Shown piece after piece: positions 57,701-64,000 of a DNA stretch of 64,000 bases. A model generated the notes under the pieces. That model was given only the letters and a program-made list of their open reading frames with translations, was not told the DNA's origin and ran no database searches. Numbering within the stretch: the stretch's first letter is position 1; each line of letters opens with the position of its first letter. The stretch lies in the NCBI GenBank assembly GCA_937959285.1, contig CALGAR010000117.1, positions 1 to 64,000 of the forward strand, written 5' to 3'. This DNA comes from an uncultured Bryobacterales bacterium (GTDB lineage: Bacteria > Acidobacteriota > Terriglobia > Bryobacterales > Bryobacteraceae). The position numbers and the translations under genes are program-made.

Positions 57701-59201
57701 CGTAGGCATCAACAGCCCCATGCATGTAGTCCTCGCCGATAGGACATCCACCGAGGGGATGGGCCGTCACCAGATGGCGAGTATCGAAAATCGTCCACAT
57801 GGGGTTTTGAATGAAGGTAGCGCCCTGAGCCCGCGCGTGCCGCCGAAGCTCCTCATTAATCCTGGCGAACACAACCTGGCGGCCCACGTCATCCCATTCA
57901 ATCCGCATACGGCCGTCGGGCTCATACCACGGCGCTTCAAAGATCATGCGGCCACGGGCATCGTCAAAGCCCATGCAGAGGTAGAGCATGGTATGATTCA
58001 GCGCTCCTTCGGAGGAGTTTCCTCCAAAGGGTGCGAGATCGCGCTTAATACGCTCAAGTTCCGCAGCCTGGTCGCCGATGTCTGTATCTTCCCCGCGGAT
58101 CACAGCAAAGGCCGTTTTGGCAGCCTGTACATAAGCGCTCGGGAAGGAGAGATCCTCAATCGTGATGCGGCGATCGGGCGGGAGCGAACCGTTGTAACGG
58201 ATCGCTGCGACGATCGTAGGCCCGGGCGCGCATCCAGCTCCCGGGATTTCAACCGACCGGCCAAGCCCGAGAACATTGGTCTGATAATCCCCGTTGTAGG
58301 CGAGGCCAAAGAAGTCGCCGTTGCCCGAAAAACCCGTGCCGAGACGTGGCGAGACTGATAGCCCGTTCATCTCGGAGCGCATCAGAATCTCGGTCGAGTT
58401 GATGGAACCGGCAGCGAGGATCACGTTGGCGGCTGTCAGGCTAAAGCGCTCGCTGAAGGTGTTATTGCGGTAGTAGCGGCCGTGCACCTTCCACCCGCCT
58501 CCGCTCAACTTCTCAATCCATTCGACCTTCGTCTGCGTATAAATCTCGGCGCCATATTTCCTGGCAAGGGGAAGGTAGTTGGTATAGAGAGTATTCTTCG
58601 CGCCGAAGTTGCATCCCGTAACGCAGTCGCCGCAGTCATTACAGGCCGCACGGGGATTGCCGAGGGGATCTTTCTTGTTGGGATCGAAGTTTACCGTGAG
58701 ATTGAGGGGGACAGTGCGTAAGCCGAGCTCGGCAGCGCGCCTTTCAAGCGCCTGTACTTTCAGAAAGCTTGCCTTCTTCGGGTGCGGTTTCGCGTCGAGA
58801 CCCGCGAGGGCCTTTTCATAGTATGTCCGCAGGTGATCGTAGCTAAGCGGTTCAGGCCAATCGACGAGATCAAATACTTCGGGATCCGGCATGATCGCCA
58901 CGTTTGCGTTCACAAGCGATGTGCCGCCGAGCCCGGAGCCTTTGATCACGGAGATATCGCGGTAAGTCAGAAACTCATACAAACCAAGCGGATTGGCACT
59001 GCTACGGGTAGCTTGGAGGATCCCATCCAGCGTATCGGGGAACGAACCAGGAATCCACTCCCGGCCGCGCTCAAGGATACAAATGCTCTTTCCAAGTTGA
59101 GCCTCTGCGATTCGGGCCGCGGTGATCGCTCCTCCGTAACCAGATCCGACAATCACAAAGTCGTAGTAAGGCTTCCGATCCTTCCAGTTCCCGGATAACA
59201 T
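54783..59201 (-). CDS. Giant GMC oxidoreductase (cholesterol-oxidase-like) with C-terminal repeats
   Basis: 1472 residues. Residues 13-45 are the FAD dinucleotide motif (FVIVGSGYGGAITAARIAEA). Cys187, 190, 193 and 197 (CNDCGDCVTGCNFG) are an Fe-S-like motif seen in some bacterial cholesterol-oxidase-type GMC enzymes. The GMC C-terminal part is HLVTAHPLGGCPIGE and LGVNPFLTISALAEWI near residues 470-540. Two homologous segments follow (about 600-870 and 1180-1472; compare RNDEYWKGFFPKGH with RDSFWKGSFARDS, and TVEDHATLW with AVEDHHAIF), separated by a cholesterol-oxidase-associated domain. Cytoplasmic or exported by an unknown route; substrate probably a steroid/hopanoid-like alcohol. Confidence 0.85.
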   Translation of the reverse strand: MLSGNWKDRKPYYDFVIVGSGYGGAITAARIAEAQLGKSICILERGREWIPGSFPDTLDGILQATRSSANPLGLYEFLTYRDISVIKGSGLGGTSLVNANVAIMPDPEVFDLVDWPEPLSYDHLRTYYEKALAGLDAKPHPKKASFLKVQALERRAAELGLRTVPLNLTVNFDPNKKDPLGNPRAACNDCGDCVTGCNFGAKNTLYTNYLPLARKYGAEIYTQTKVEWIEKLSGGGWKVHGRYYRNNTFSERFSLTAANVILAAGSINSTEILMRSEMNGLSVSPRLGTGFSGNGDFFGLAYNGDYQTNVLGLGRSVEIPGAGCAPGPTIVAAIRYNGSLPPDRRITIEDLSFPSAYVQAAKTAFAVIRGEDTDIGDQAAELERIKRDLAPFGGNSSEGALNHTMLYLCMGFDDARGRMIFEAPWYEPDGRMRIEWDDVGRQVVFARINEELRRHARAQGATFIQNPMWTIFDTRHLVTAHPLGGCPIGEDYMHGAVDAYGRVFSGDGSVHEGLYVADGALIPSALGVNPFLTISALAEWIADRKVRELQGEAYPKRALALNIPTIDSVEVTTYSEGELEKLFRRVPCQSINLMLNSGQRVVDIESRTIRNDEYWKGFFPKGHILNAMSSAIFTGFRKQFFKTGDHYGGITSDTDGRIRARNTLKEVVLKKREGDLEPGKYILLEYTDPPWQGYYDVFKVVNENLLIGRVYIGEFPKGLRLFTFPMTRVYNFEQMTVEDHATLWRGGTVPGPQDLEGVWRMDAISNANHLAGVAYLEFRRQPDGRLESRYQLMGLLEGLVVPGFLANHFQLVDFTPFHDEIRQVTDDFMVGKYVMDLPPGISSLFPAASLGLLHVEEEPRHRFGFYYTLTRTDQATTPSNRLLEPFLNVHLPAGLGMTFDEEMVGWYWPGKGTTASQGSDRREIAARIPRQGRPDGAFQCSFKLRMTVRDLNEFIEGAAHEAGAKGTISFENFEGSPAMFEIDESRSRFHYLIRNEATGEAEMRYVLYFQTPDGRRFLFDGRKYMQKDERIGERGIREALEDFTTLYCHVSELREDGTPTTEAAGEGLLKFKTFEDIAAVQNLAGFLRSFKVTGTSDPLLQLQGQMKFFAFTAQFVQREYDPLAPEPRGLQEEVRFAVLRGASEPDYFSTRSTPELQQILRDAPTLPLEKLINTGAVRIDFAKKRIFRDSFWKGSFARDSVLGAEERLRNRISGSEAKTASTFTGGSFWKRFDRIREDGVAIGHVVNYELDWLPGKPEVRLVPYADDRRTYFQKGDNILLLTYVNEPYRIVYDTIKVIDEDSAIGVMHLGTFPDGLEFATFVMERNNYPFEKMAVEDHHAIFNDARAFVPTPQQVLGDWQGHLIFLRNPNLSLLNQFNPAALRVKFEQTPTGVSARYRFGLITSSGQPESSEEFVHITDSAMFRHELRMIDSDTMIGRWAATEPSAALLQGLQQHLEPAGNRFVFYYLLTRA

Positions 59202-59343
59202 ACTCTCTCCCTGCTTTTCGATTACATGTCACATATCACAACCGGCGCAACCATTCACGGAGAGTTTACTCAGCGGCATCTGAGAACCCGATACAGCTAT
59301 TAACGGTGTCGCTCGGCTCACAGATCGGATATACTCCATTGCC

Positions 59344-61704
59344 ATGGTGCCGCGGCGCATTCTCTTTAGCCTCGTTGCCCTTCCCCTGCTAGCCCAGAAT
59401 CCTGACGGATTGGAATTCTTTGAGAAAAAGATTCGCCCCGTTCTGGTGTCGCAGTGCTACGCCTGCCATAGCGCCTCCTCAAAGCCGCTTATGGGACAGT
59501 TTTCGCTCGATACGCGCGAAGGCCTACGAAAAGGTGGTGGATCGGGCCTGCCTGCCGTTGTGCCCGGGAAGCCTGAGGAAAGTCACCTGTTAGCGACCAT
59601 CAAGCGGTCAGGCGCAGTGAAGATGCCCCCCGGCACTCCCCTGCCCGATGAAGTCATCGCCGATTTTGAAGAGTGGATCAAAATGGGGGCCCCGGATCCA
59701 CGCGATCAGGCAGCAGCGCCTCCCGCACCACCGTACGACTTCGAGAAGGCGCGAAAACACTGGGCCTATCAGCCGGCAAAGGACCCTGAGCCGCCGCGAG
59801 TCACCGATCCCCTGTGGAGCCGGACGCCGATCGATCGCTTCATCAAAGCCAAGCTCGATGAAAACAAGCTGGTTCCCGTTGGTCTGGCAAGCAAGCGCGA
59901 CTTGATCCGGCGAGCCACCTACGATCTGACCGGCCTGCCTCCGACTCCCGAGGAAGTCGACGCTTTCGTCCGCGATACCTCCCCGAACGCTTTCGAGAAG
60001 GTCATCGACCGCCTTCTCGCGTCTCCGCATTACGGCGAACGCTGGGGACGCCACTGGCTGGACGTGGTGCGTTACGCCGACACCGCGGGCTGCAACTCGG
60101 ATTTTCCGGTGCCTGACGCCTACCGCTACCGCAACTGGGTCATCCAGTCCTTTAATGAGGACAAGCCGTACATGGAGTTTCTCCGGGAGCAGATCGCGGG
60201 CGATCTTCTTGAACCGAAGAACGATGAGGACCGGCGGAGCAAGCTGATTGCGACCGGCTACATTGCCATTTCCCGGCGCTTTGCGTCCAACCGCCGCGAA
60301 CACCATCTGACGATCGACGATACGATCGACAACATTGGCAAGGGGATGCTCGGACTAAGCCTCTCCTGCGCCCGCTGCCACGATCATAAGTACGATCCGA
60401 TTCCGCAAAAGGACTACTTTGCTCTGTACGGCATCTTTGAATCCACCGTGTACTCCTTCCCCGGAGTCGAGACGGAACCCCGCCCGTTCGACTTTATTGC
60501 GCTGGAAGGCCCCGAGCAACAAAAGGCTCTGGACGAGTGGGAGTACAAGATCAAGACAACGTACGAGCAGATCCGCGAGCTCCGTTTCGGCTCCGGCCGC
60601 AATAAGCCCGAGTCGAAGGAAGAAATCAAGCGCCTGGAAGCCGAGGTTTTGAGGCTGGAGCTTTCACCGCCAAAGGTTGCGAAAGCGTATGCGGTCCGCG
60701 ATAGCTCGTGTCCTCAGAACGCTCGGATGCACTACAAAGGGGACCCCAGGCAGTTAGGAGAGGAAGTTCCGCGGGGATGGTTGACGATTCTCGGAGGGCA
60801 AAAGCTCGAGTCAAACGAATCCGGGAGCGGACGGCGGCAACTGGCCGAATGGATTACAGACCCGAGTAACCCGCTGACTCCTCGCGTCATCGTGAACCGG
60901 ATCTGGCAGTGGCACTTCGGCAAAGGACTTGTCCCCACACCGAACGACTTTGGAACTCGTGGTGAAGCACCCACCCACCCGGAACTCCTCGACTGGCTGA
61001 CAAGCCGCTTTGTGGAGTCCGGCTACTCCATCAAGGCGATGCACAAGCTCATCATGCTGACGCGGGCGTATCACCTGGCGAGCACGCACCATGCGGCGAA
61101 CGCCGAGAAGGATCCGAAGAACTCCTACCTTTGGAGATTCGAACGCCGGCGTCTGGAAGCGGAGGAGATTCGGGACTCGCTCCTGGCCATCAGCGGTCAG
61201 CTGGATCCCACTCCCGGAGGCCCACATCCGTTTCCGCCCGTTCATGAGTGGAGGTACTCACAGCACCGGCAGTTTTTCGCTGTCTACGACCACAACAAGC
61301 GCAGCGTCTACCTCATGCAGCAGCGCCTGCGGAAGCATCCACTCCTCGAACTGTTTGATCCGGCAGACCCAAATGCCAGCACGCCCGCCAGAAGTTCGAG
61401 TTTGACGGCTCTACAGGCTCTGGCGCTGATGAACGGCGAATTCTTCCATCAGCAGGCAGACCACATGGCAGTCCGCGTTGGGATGGCGTACCCCGACACG
61501 CCGTCCCGTATCCAGTTCGCCTACAGGCTGGCGTTTGGAAGGCGGCCGACTGCCGCGGAAGTGCTCGAAGGCACGCGCTACCTCGCCAAAGCCCAGGCTG
61601 CGCTGGAGGATTCCGAGCTGCCGGCCGAGCGCAGGCCGAGGGCGGCGTTGGCAAGCTACCTGCGCGTCCTGCTCTCGAGCGACGAGTTTTTCTTTGTGGA
61701 CTAA
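59344..61704 (+). CDS. Planctomycete-type cytochrome c / DUF1549 / DUF1553 protein
   Basis: 786 residues. Signal peptide (RRILFSLVALPLLAQ), then a PSCyt1 heme domain with CYACHSASS (CXXCH at about residue 40) and Met in VKMPPGTPL. DUF1549 occupies residues about 165-375 (RTPIDRFIKAKLDENKL, SPHYGERWGRHWLDVVRYAD, RCHDHKYDPI) and DUF1553 the C-terminal half (RRQLAEWITDPSNPL, RVIVNRIWQWHFGKGLV). Widespread in Planctomycetes and Acidobacteria, with a sugar or polysaccharide link proposed. Second gene starts 16 bp downstream. Confidence 0.93.
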   Translation: MVPRRILFSLVALPLLAQNPDGLEFFEKKIRPVLVSQCYACHSASSKPLMGQFSLDTREGLRKGGGSGLPAVVPGKPEESHLLATIKRSGAVKMPPGTPLPDEVIADFEEWIKMGAPDPRDQAAAPPAPPYDFEKARKHWAYQPAKDPEPPRVTDPLWSRTPIDRFIKAKLDENKLVPVGLASKRDLIRRATYDLTGLPPTPEEVDAFVRDTSPNAFEKVIDRLLASPHYGERWGRHWLDVVRYADTAGCNSDFPVPDAYRYRNWVIQSFNEDKPYMEFLREQIAGDLLEPKNDEDRRSKLIATGYIAISRRFASNRREHHLTIDDTIDNIGKGMLGLSLSCARCHDHKYDPIPQKDYFALYGIFESTVYSFPGVETEPRPFDFIALEGPEQQKALDEWEYKIKTTYEQIRELRFGSGRNKPESKEEIKRLEAEVLRLELSPPKVAKAYAVRDSSCPQNARMHYKGDPRQLGEEVPRGWLTILGGQKLESNESGSGRRQLAEWITDPSNPLTPRVIVNRIWQWHFGKGLVPTPNDFGTRGEAPTHPELLDWLTSRFVESGYSIKAMHKLIMLTRAYHLASTHHAANAEKDPKNSYLWRFERRRLEAEEIRDSLLAISGQLDPTPGGPHPFPPVHEWRYSQHRQFFAVYDHNKRSVYLMQQRLRKHPLLELFDPADPNASTPARSSSLTALQALALMNGEFFHQQADHMAVRVGMAYPDTPSRIQFAYRLAFGRRPTAAEVLEGTRYLAKAQAALEDSELPAERRPRAALASYLRVLLSSDEFFFVD

Positions 61705-61720
61705 GCGTACGAGGACGGTG

Positions 61721-63088
61721 ATGGCTAAGTGCTCTTGTTTCGATCCCACAAGGCGGCAGATGGTCCGCTCCATGGTAAGCGGTTCTGTCCTGCTACCGGC
61801 GATCCTCCAGCAATGCCTCGCGGACTCCGGCGACGAGCTCGCTCCCAAGGCGCCGCATTTCACTCCAAAGGCAAAGCGCGTCATCTTTCTGTTCGCGACC
61901 GGCGGAGTGTCTCACATCGAAACCTTCGACCCCAAGCCCGCTTTGGTGGAGGCAGCCAAAGAAGGCAAGACAGCTCCCAACGGCAAGCCCTACCTCGGTC
62001 CGTTTTGGGAGTTCAGCCGGGATTCGAAGTGCGGCACGGAGGTGAGCGACCTCTTCCCCTGGATCCGAAAATGCATGGATGACATCTGCGTCATCCGCTC
62101 GATGCATGGCGATCACAACGATCATGCTCAGGCCACTTTAGGCGTCCATACAGGATCGGTAACGTTCGCCCGGCCATCCATCGGATCCTGGGTTAGCTAC
62201 GGGCTCGGCACGGAAAACCGGAACCTCCCGTCATTCGTCGTGCTTGCACCCGCGCTGCCCTACGCCGGAGCGCAGGTTTGGTCTTCGGATTTTCTTCCGG
62301 GCGTTCACAGCGGCACGCTCGTGACTCCGGGGGAGAATCCCGTACCGAACCTTGCAAGGAGGACACCGACAGCGGAACTCCAGAAGCTGGAAATGGGCTT
62401 GCTGGAGCGTTTCAACAGGAAGCACATGGCCGCCCGGCCGGGCGATCCAAAGCTGGCCGCTCGCGTAAAGTCCTTCGAAACTGCATTCGGCATGCAGATG
62501 GAGATGCCAGACGTGCTGGATCTCTCCAAGGAGAGCGACGCCACGTTGGCCCTTTACGGTCTGGAGCGAGGGTCCACGAAGGGTTTTGCCTGGCAGTGCC
62601 TGGTGGCAAGACGACTGGCCGAGCGCGGCGTGCGGTTCGTCGAGTTGATCGACGTGGGCGCATCAAACAACTGGGACGCGCACGGCGATATGAAGACCCA
62701 TGAGCCGCTGGCGAAGAACATTGACCGGCCAATCTACGGCCTGCTGAACGACTTGAAGTCGCGTGGAATGCTCGAGGACACGCTGGTGGTTTGGACCACG
62801 GAATTTGGCCGCTCACCGTGGCCGGATAGCCCGAAGGGGCGCTCGCACCACGTCTCCGTCTATTCGTCGTGGCTGGCGGGCGCGGGTGTGAAAGGCGGCA
62901 TTACCTACGGTGCATCCGATGAGTACGGTATCAAGGTTGCCGAGGACGGGGTCCACGTCCACGATTTCCACGCAACCATCTTGCACCTGCTTGGTTTCGA
63001 CCACACCAAGCTCACCTTCCGCCATGCGGGCCGCGATTTCCGGCTGACGGATGTTGCGGGAAATGTCGTGACGAAGATTTTGGCGTAG
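61721..63088 (+). CDS. DUF1501 family protein
   Basis: 455 residues from the ATG at 61721. A Tat-like N-terminus (DPTRRQMVRSMVSGSVLLPA) is followed by the DUF1501 core: AKRVIFLFATGGVSHIETFD, CVIRSMHGDHNDHAQATLGVHTG, FVELIDVGASNNWDAHGDMKTH, VVWTTEFGRSPWPDSPKGRSHHV and VHVHDFHATILHLLGFDHTKL. The fold is of the alkaline-phosphatase/sulfatase superfamily, usually partnered with DUF1549/1553 proteins as here. Substrate unknown. Confidence 0.93.
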   Translation: MAKCSCFDPTRRQMVRSMVSGSVLLPAILQQCLADSGDELAPKAPHFTPKAKRVIFLFATGGVSHIETFDPKPALVEAAKEGKTAPNGKPYLGPFWEFSRDSKCGTEVSDLFPWIRKCMDDICVIRSMHGDHNDHAQATLGVHTGSVTFARPSIGSWVSYGLGTENRNLPSFVVLAPALPYAGAQVWSSDFLPGVHSGTLVTPGENPVPNLARRTPTAELQKLEMGLLERFNRKHMAARPGDPKLAARVKSFETAFGMQMEMPDVLDLSKESDATLALYGLERGSTKGFAWQCLVARRLAERGVRFVELIDVGASNNWDAHGDMKTHEPLAKNIDRPIYGLLNDLKSRGMLEDTLVVWTTEFGRSPWPDSPKGRSHHVSVYSSWLAGAGVKGGITYGASDEYGIKVAEDGVHVHDFHATILHLLGFDHTKLTFRHAGRDFRLTDVAGNVVTKILA

Positions 63089-63118
63089 AGTGAAGTCCAG
63101 CGCCAGCCTTAGGTTGTG

Positions 63119-63141
63119 GCGGCGGGGTACTACCCCGCCGC
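63119..63141. terminator. Perfect inverted repeat between convergent genes, possible terminator
   Basis: GCGGCGGGGTA-C-TACCCCGCCGC: 11-bp perfect arms with a 1-bp centre (a 10-bp stem with a 3-base loop), 31 bp after the DUF1501 stop and 8 bp before the convergent gene's stop. No T run follows, so termination efficiency is uncertain; it could also be a REP-like repeat. Confidence 0.5.
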
Positions 63142-63148
63142 ATTCACT

Positions 63149-64000
63149 CTAATCGCCGTTGACGTGCTGCGCAGGACGCGGATTTGAGGCGGCAAGCTGG
63201 CCGAGCGGCACATGGATCGTCGGCATGTGACCCTGCTCCAACGATTCCCGGATCCGGGCATCGTCGTGCAGGCTGGCGAACTTCTCCTTCAGCAACTGGC
63301 GCCGCAGCCGGGCCTCAAACTCGGCGAGCTGCTGATCGATCGCCGCTTTCTTCGCCCGGTTCTGCACCATATCCTCGCGGTAACGCTTGAGGAAGTATGC
63401 GATGGTCTCCACGCGGATCTTGATCGATCCCGTGGGCTTGTTCTCATCGATATCCTTGAAGCAGAAGTACGGCGTGCCGGAATGCTCCACAATCTCTTCG
63501 ACCACCGTATAAATCGGTGCGTCGTGACCGCACTTGAAGCTCGATAGCTCCAGAGCAACGAGATTGGGGTGCCGGGCCACGTATTTCGCCGCCCAGACCT
63601 TACGCGTCGTGTTTTCGCTGTAGGAGTTCTTCCACACATCCGTAACTGCGAGTGGATGCGGGATCTCGCCGGCGTTCACCTCATCACCGAACAGCCGCCA
63701 GACGATGTCATCATCGATTGGCAGCGAGTCCTGGGTGAATACCGGATACCCCAGCTTCTGGAACTCCTCCAGAATTTCGTGATTCACACCGGGATCGTTG
63801 TGGTAAGGCCGTCCAAGCAGAACCACGCCGATCCGGTCTTCCCTTTCGAGCTGCTCCAGCACCTCGCGGGCCGCTCCGCGCAGTGTGACGTTGTTGAAGT
63901 AATCGAGCGCCTTGTACCCGGCTTCCACCGCACGATGATTCTCCTCCGGCGAGAGGCCGAGAATGTCCTTGAACGCCTCGAACATCTGCCGTTCGAAAAG
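63149..64000 (-). CDS. C-terminal part of a CoA-dehydratase-activase-like protein (cut at window end)
   Basis: 284 codons are visible and the frame is still open at base 64000 (LFERQ before the first Met at 63985), so the start lies outside. The segment FEAFKDILGLSPEENHRAVEAGYKAL, then RIGVVLLGRPYHNDPGVNHEI and ELSSFKCGHDAPIYTVVEEIV is the C-terminal region of the long (roughly 1400-residue) BadF/BadG/BcrA-type activase fused to a 2-hydroxyacyl-CoA dehydratase-like (DUF2229) part. The Cys in FKCGHD is kept. The extended tail (AKKAAIDQQLAEFEARLRRQLL) is helical. The exact substrate cannot be judged from this fragment. Confidence 0.85.
   Translation of the reverse strand, partial: LFERQMFEAFKDILGLSPEENHRAVEAGYKALDYFNNVTLRGAAREVLEQLEREDRIGVVLLGRPYHNDPGVNHEILEEFQKLGYPVFTQDSLPIDDDIVWRLFGDEVNAGEIPHPLAVTDVWKNSYSENTTRKVWAAKYVARHPNLVALELSSFKCGHDAPIYTVVEEIVEHSGTPYFCFKDIDENKPTGSIKIRVETIAYFLKRYREDMVQNRAKKAAIDQQLAEFEARLRRQLLKEKFASLHDDARIRESLEQGHMPTIHVPLGQLAASNPRPAQHVNGD

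Noticed and set aside
56982..58358. Open frame of 458 codons antisense to the GMC oxidoreductase
   Set aside because: Stop-free stretches of this kind follow from high GC at third positions of the real gene; no recognisable protein motif.
1..64000. CRISPR arrays, insertion sequences, phage genes, tRNA and rRNA genes
   Set aside because: Reading the window showed no direct-repeat array, transposase, integrase or RNA gene.

Overview
The window is high-GC bacterial DNA that looks like an Acidobacteriota chromosome, most likely of the Bryobacterales/Solibacter type. The clues are a VWFA-domain secreted protein of the acidobacterial kind, a planctomycete-type cytochrome/DUF1549/DUF1553 protein paired with a DUF1501 protein, HpnH of hopanoid synthesis, a PQQ dehydrogenase paired with a c-type cytochrome, a secreted M2 peptidase and many short secreted proteins. 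No rRNA, tRNA, CRISPR array, insertion sequence or phage gene was seen. It reads as ordinary chromosome with dense, often translationally coupled operons (ATGA, GTGA or TTGA junctions).

Layout. 1-5.0 kb: an MntR-like metalloregulator (cut by the window start) diverges from a tldD-tldE operon that continues into a membrane-anchored protein, a single-domain response regulator and a YggU-family protein. 5.0-9.3 kb (minus): purC, cvpA, a phosphoglycolate phosphatase and a polytopic membrane protein, preceded by a small secreted barrel-like protein. 9.3-15.1 kb: a largely empty 430-bp gap, a PCP-reductase-like protein, CsbD, an M2 dipeptidase, a lipoprotein, a BASS transporter and a beta-lactamase-fold hydrolase. 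15.1-21.2 kb: a tight operon of PfpI protein, PQQ dehydrogenase, cytochrome c, ABC ATPase and an ABC-2 permease fused to an amidohydrolase, the most unusual protein of the window.

21.2-29.3 kb: lipoprotein, rhomboid protease, ferredoxin, class II aldolase, HAD phosphatase, thymidine kinase, coiled-coil membrane protein, then an efflux adaptor coupled to a VWFA protein. 29.4-36.2 kb: a tandem esterase, a DUF72 protein, several small conserved proteins including an unlisted 56-residue zinc ribbon, and an SH3-type lipoprotein. 36.2-42.2 kb: MlaF-like ATPase, mobA, lytic transglycosylase and AMIN-amidase pair, a REC-GGDEF diguanylate cyclase, an Rrf2/IscR-type regulator and clpP. 42.2-46.7 kb: rhamnulokinase, a truncated sigma factor lacking region 4 coupled to a secretin-N-domain protein, two small membrane proteins, a strong palindrome and a TylF-type methyltransferase.

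46.7-64 kb: hpnH with a coupled small protein, a Gfo/Idh/MocA oxidoreductase, a B12-type radical SAM protein, an FGE-like protein and esterase, uppP, a two-gene unit with a 1472-residue GMC oxidoreductase carrying an Fe-S-like cysteine motif, the DUF1549/DUF1501 pair, and the C-terminal part of a CoA-dehydratase-activase-type protein cut by the window end. Functions are read from motifs and protein resemblance only; no database search was possible.
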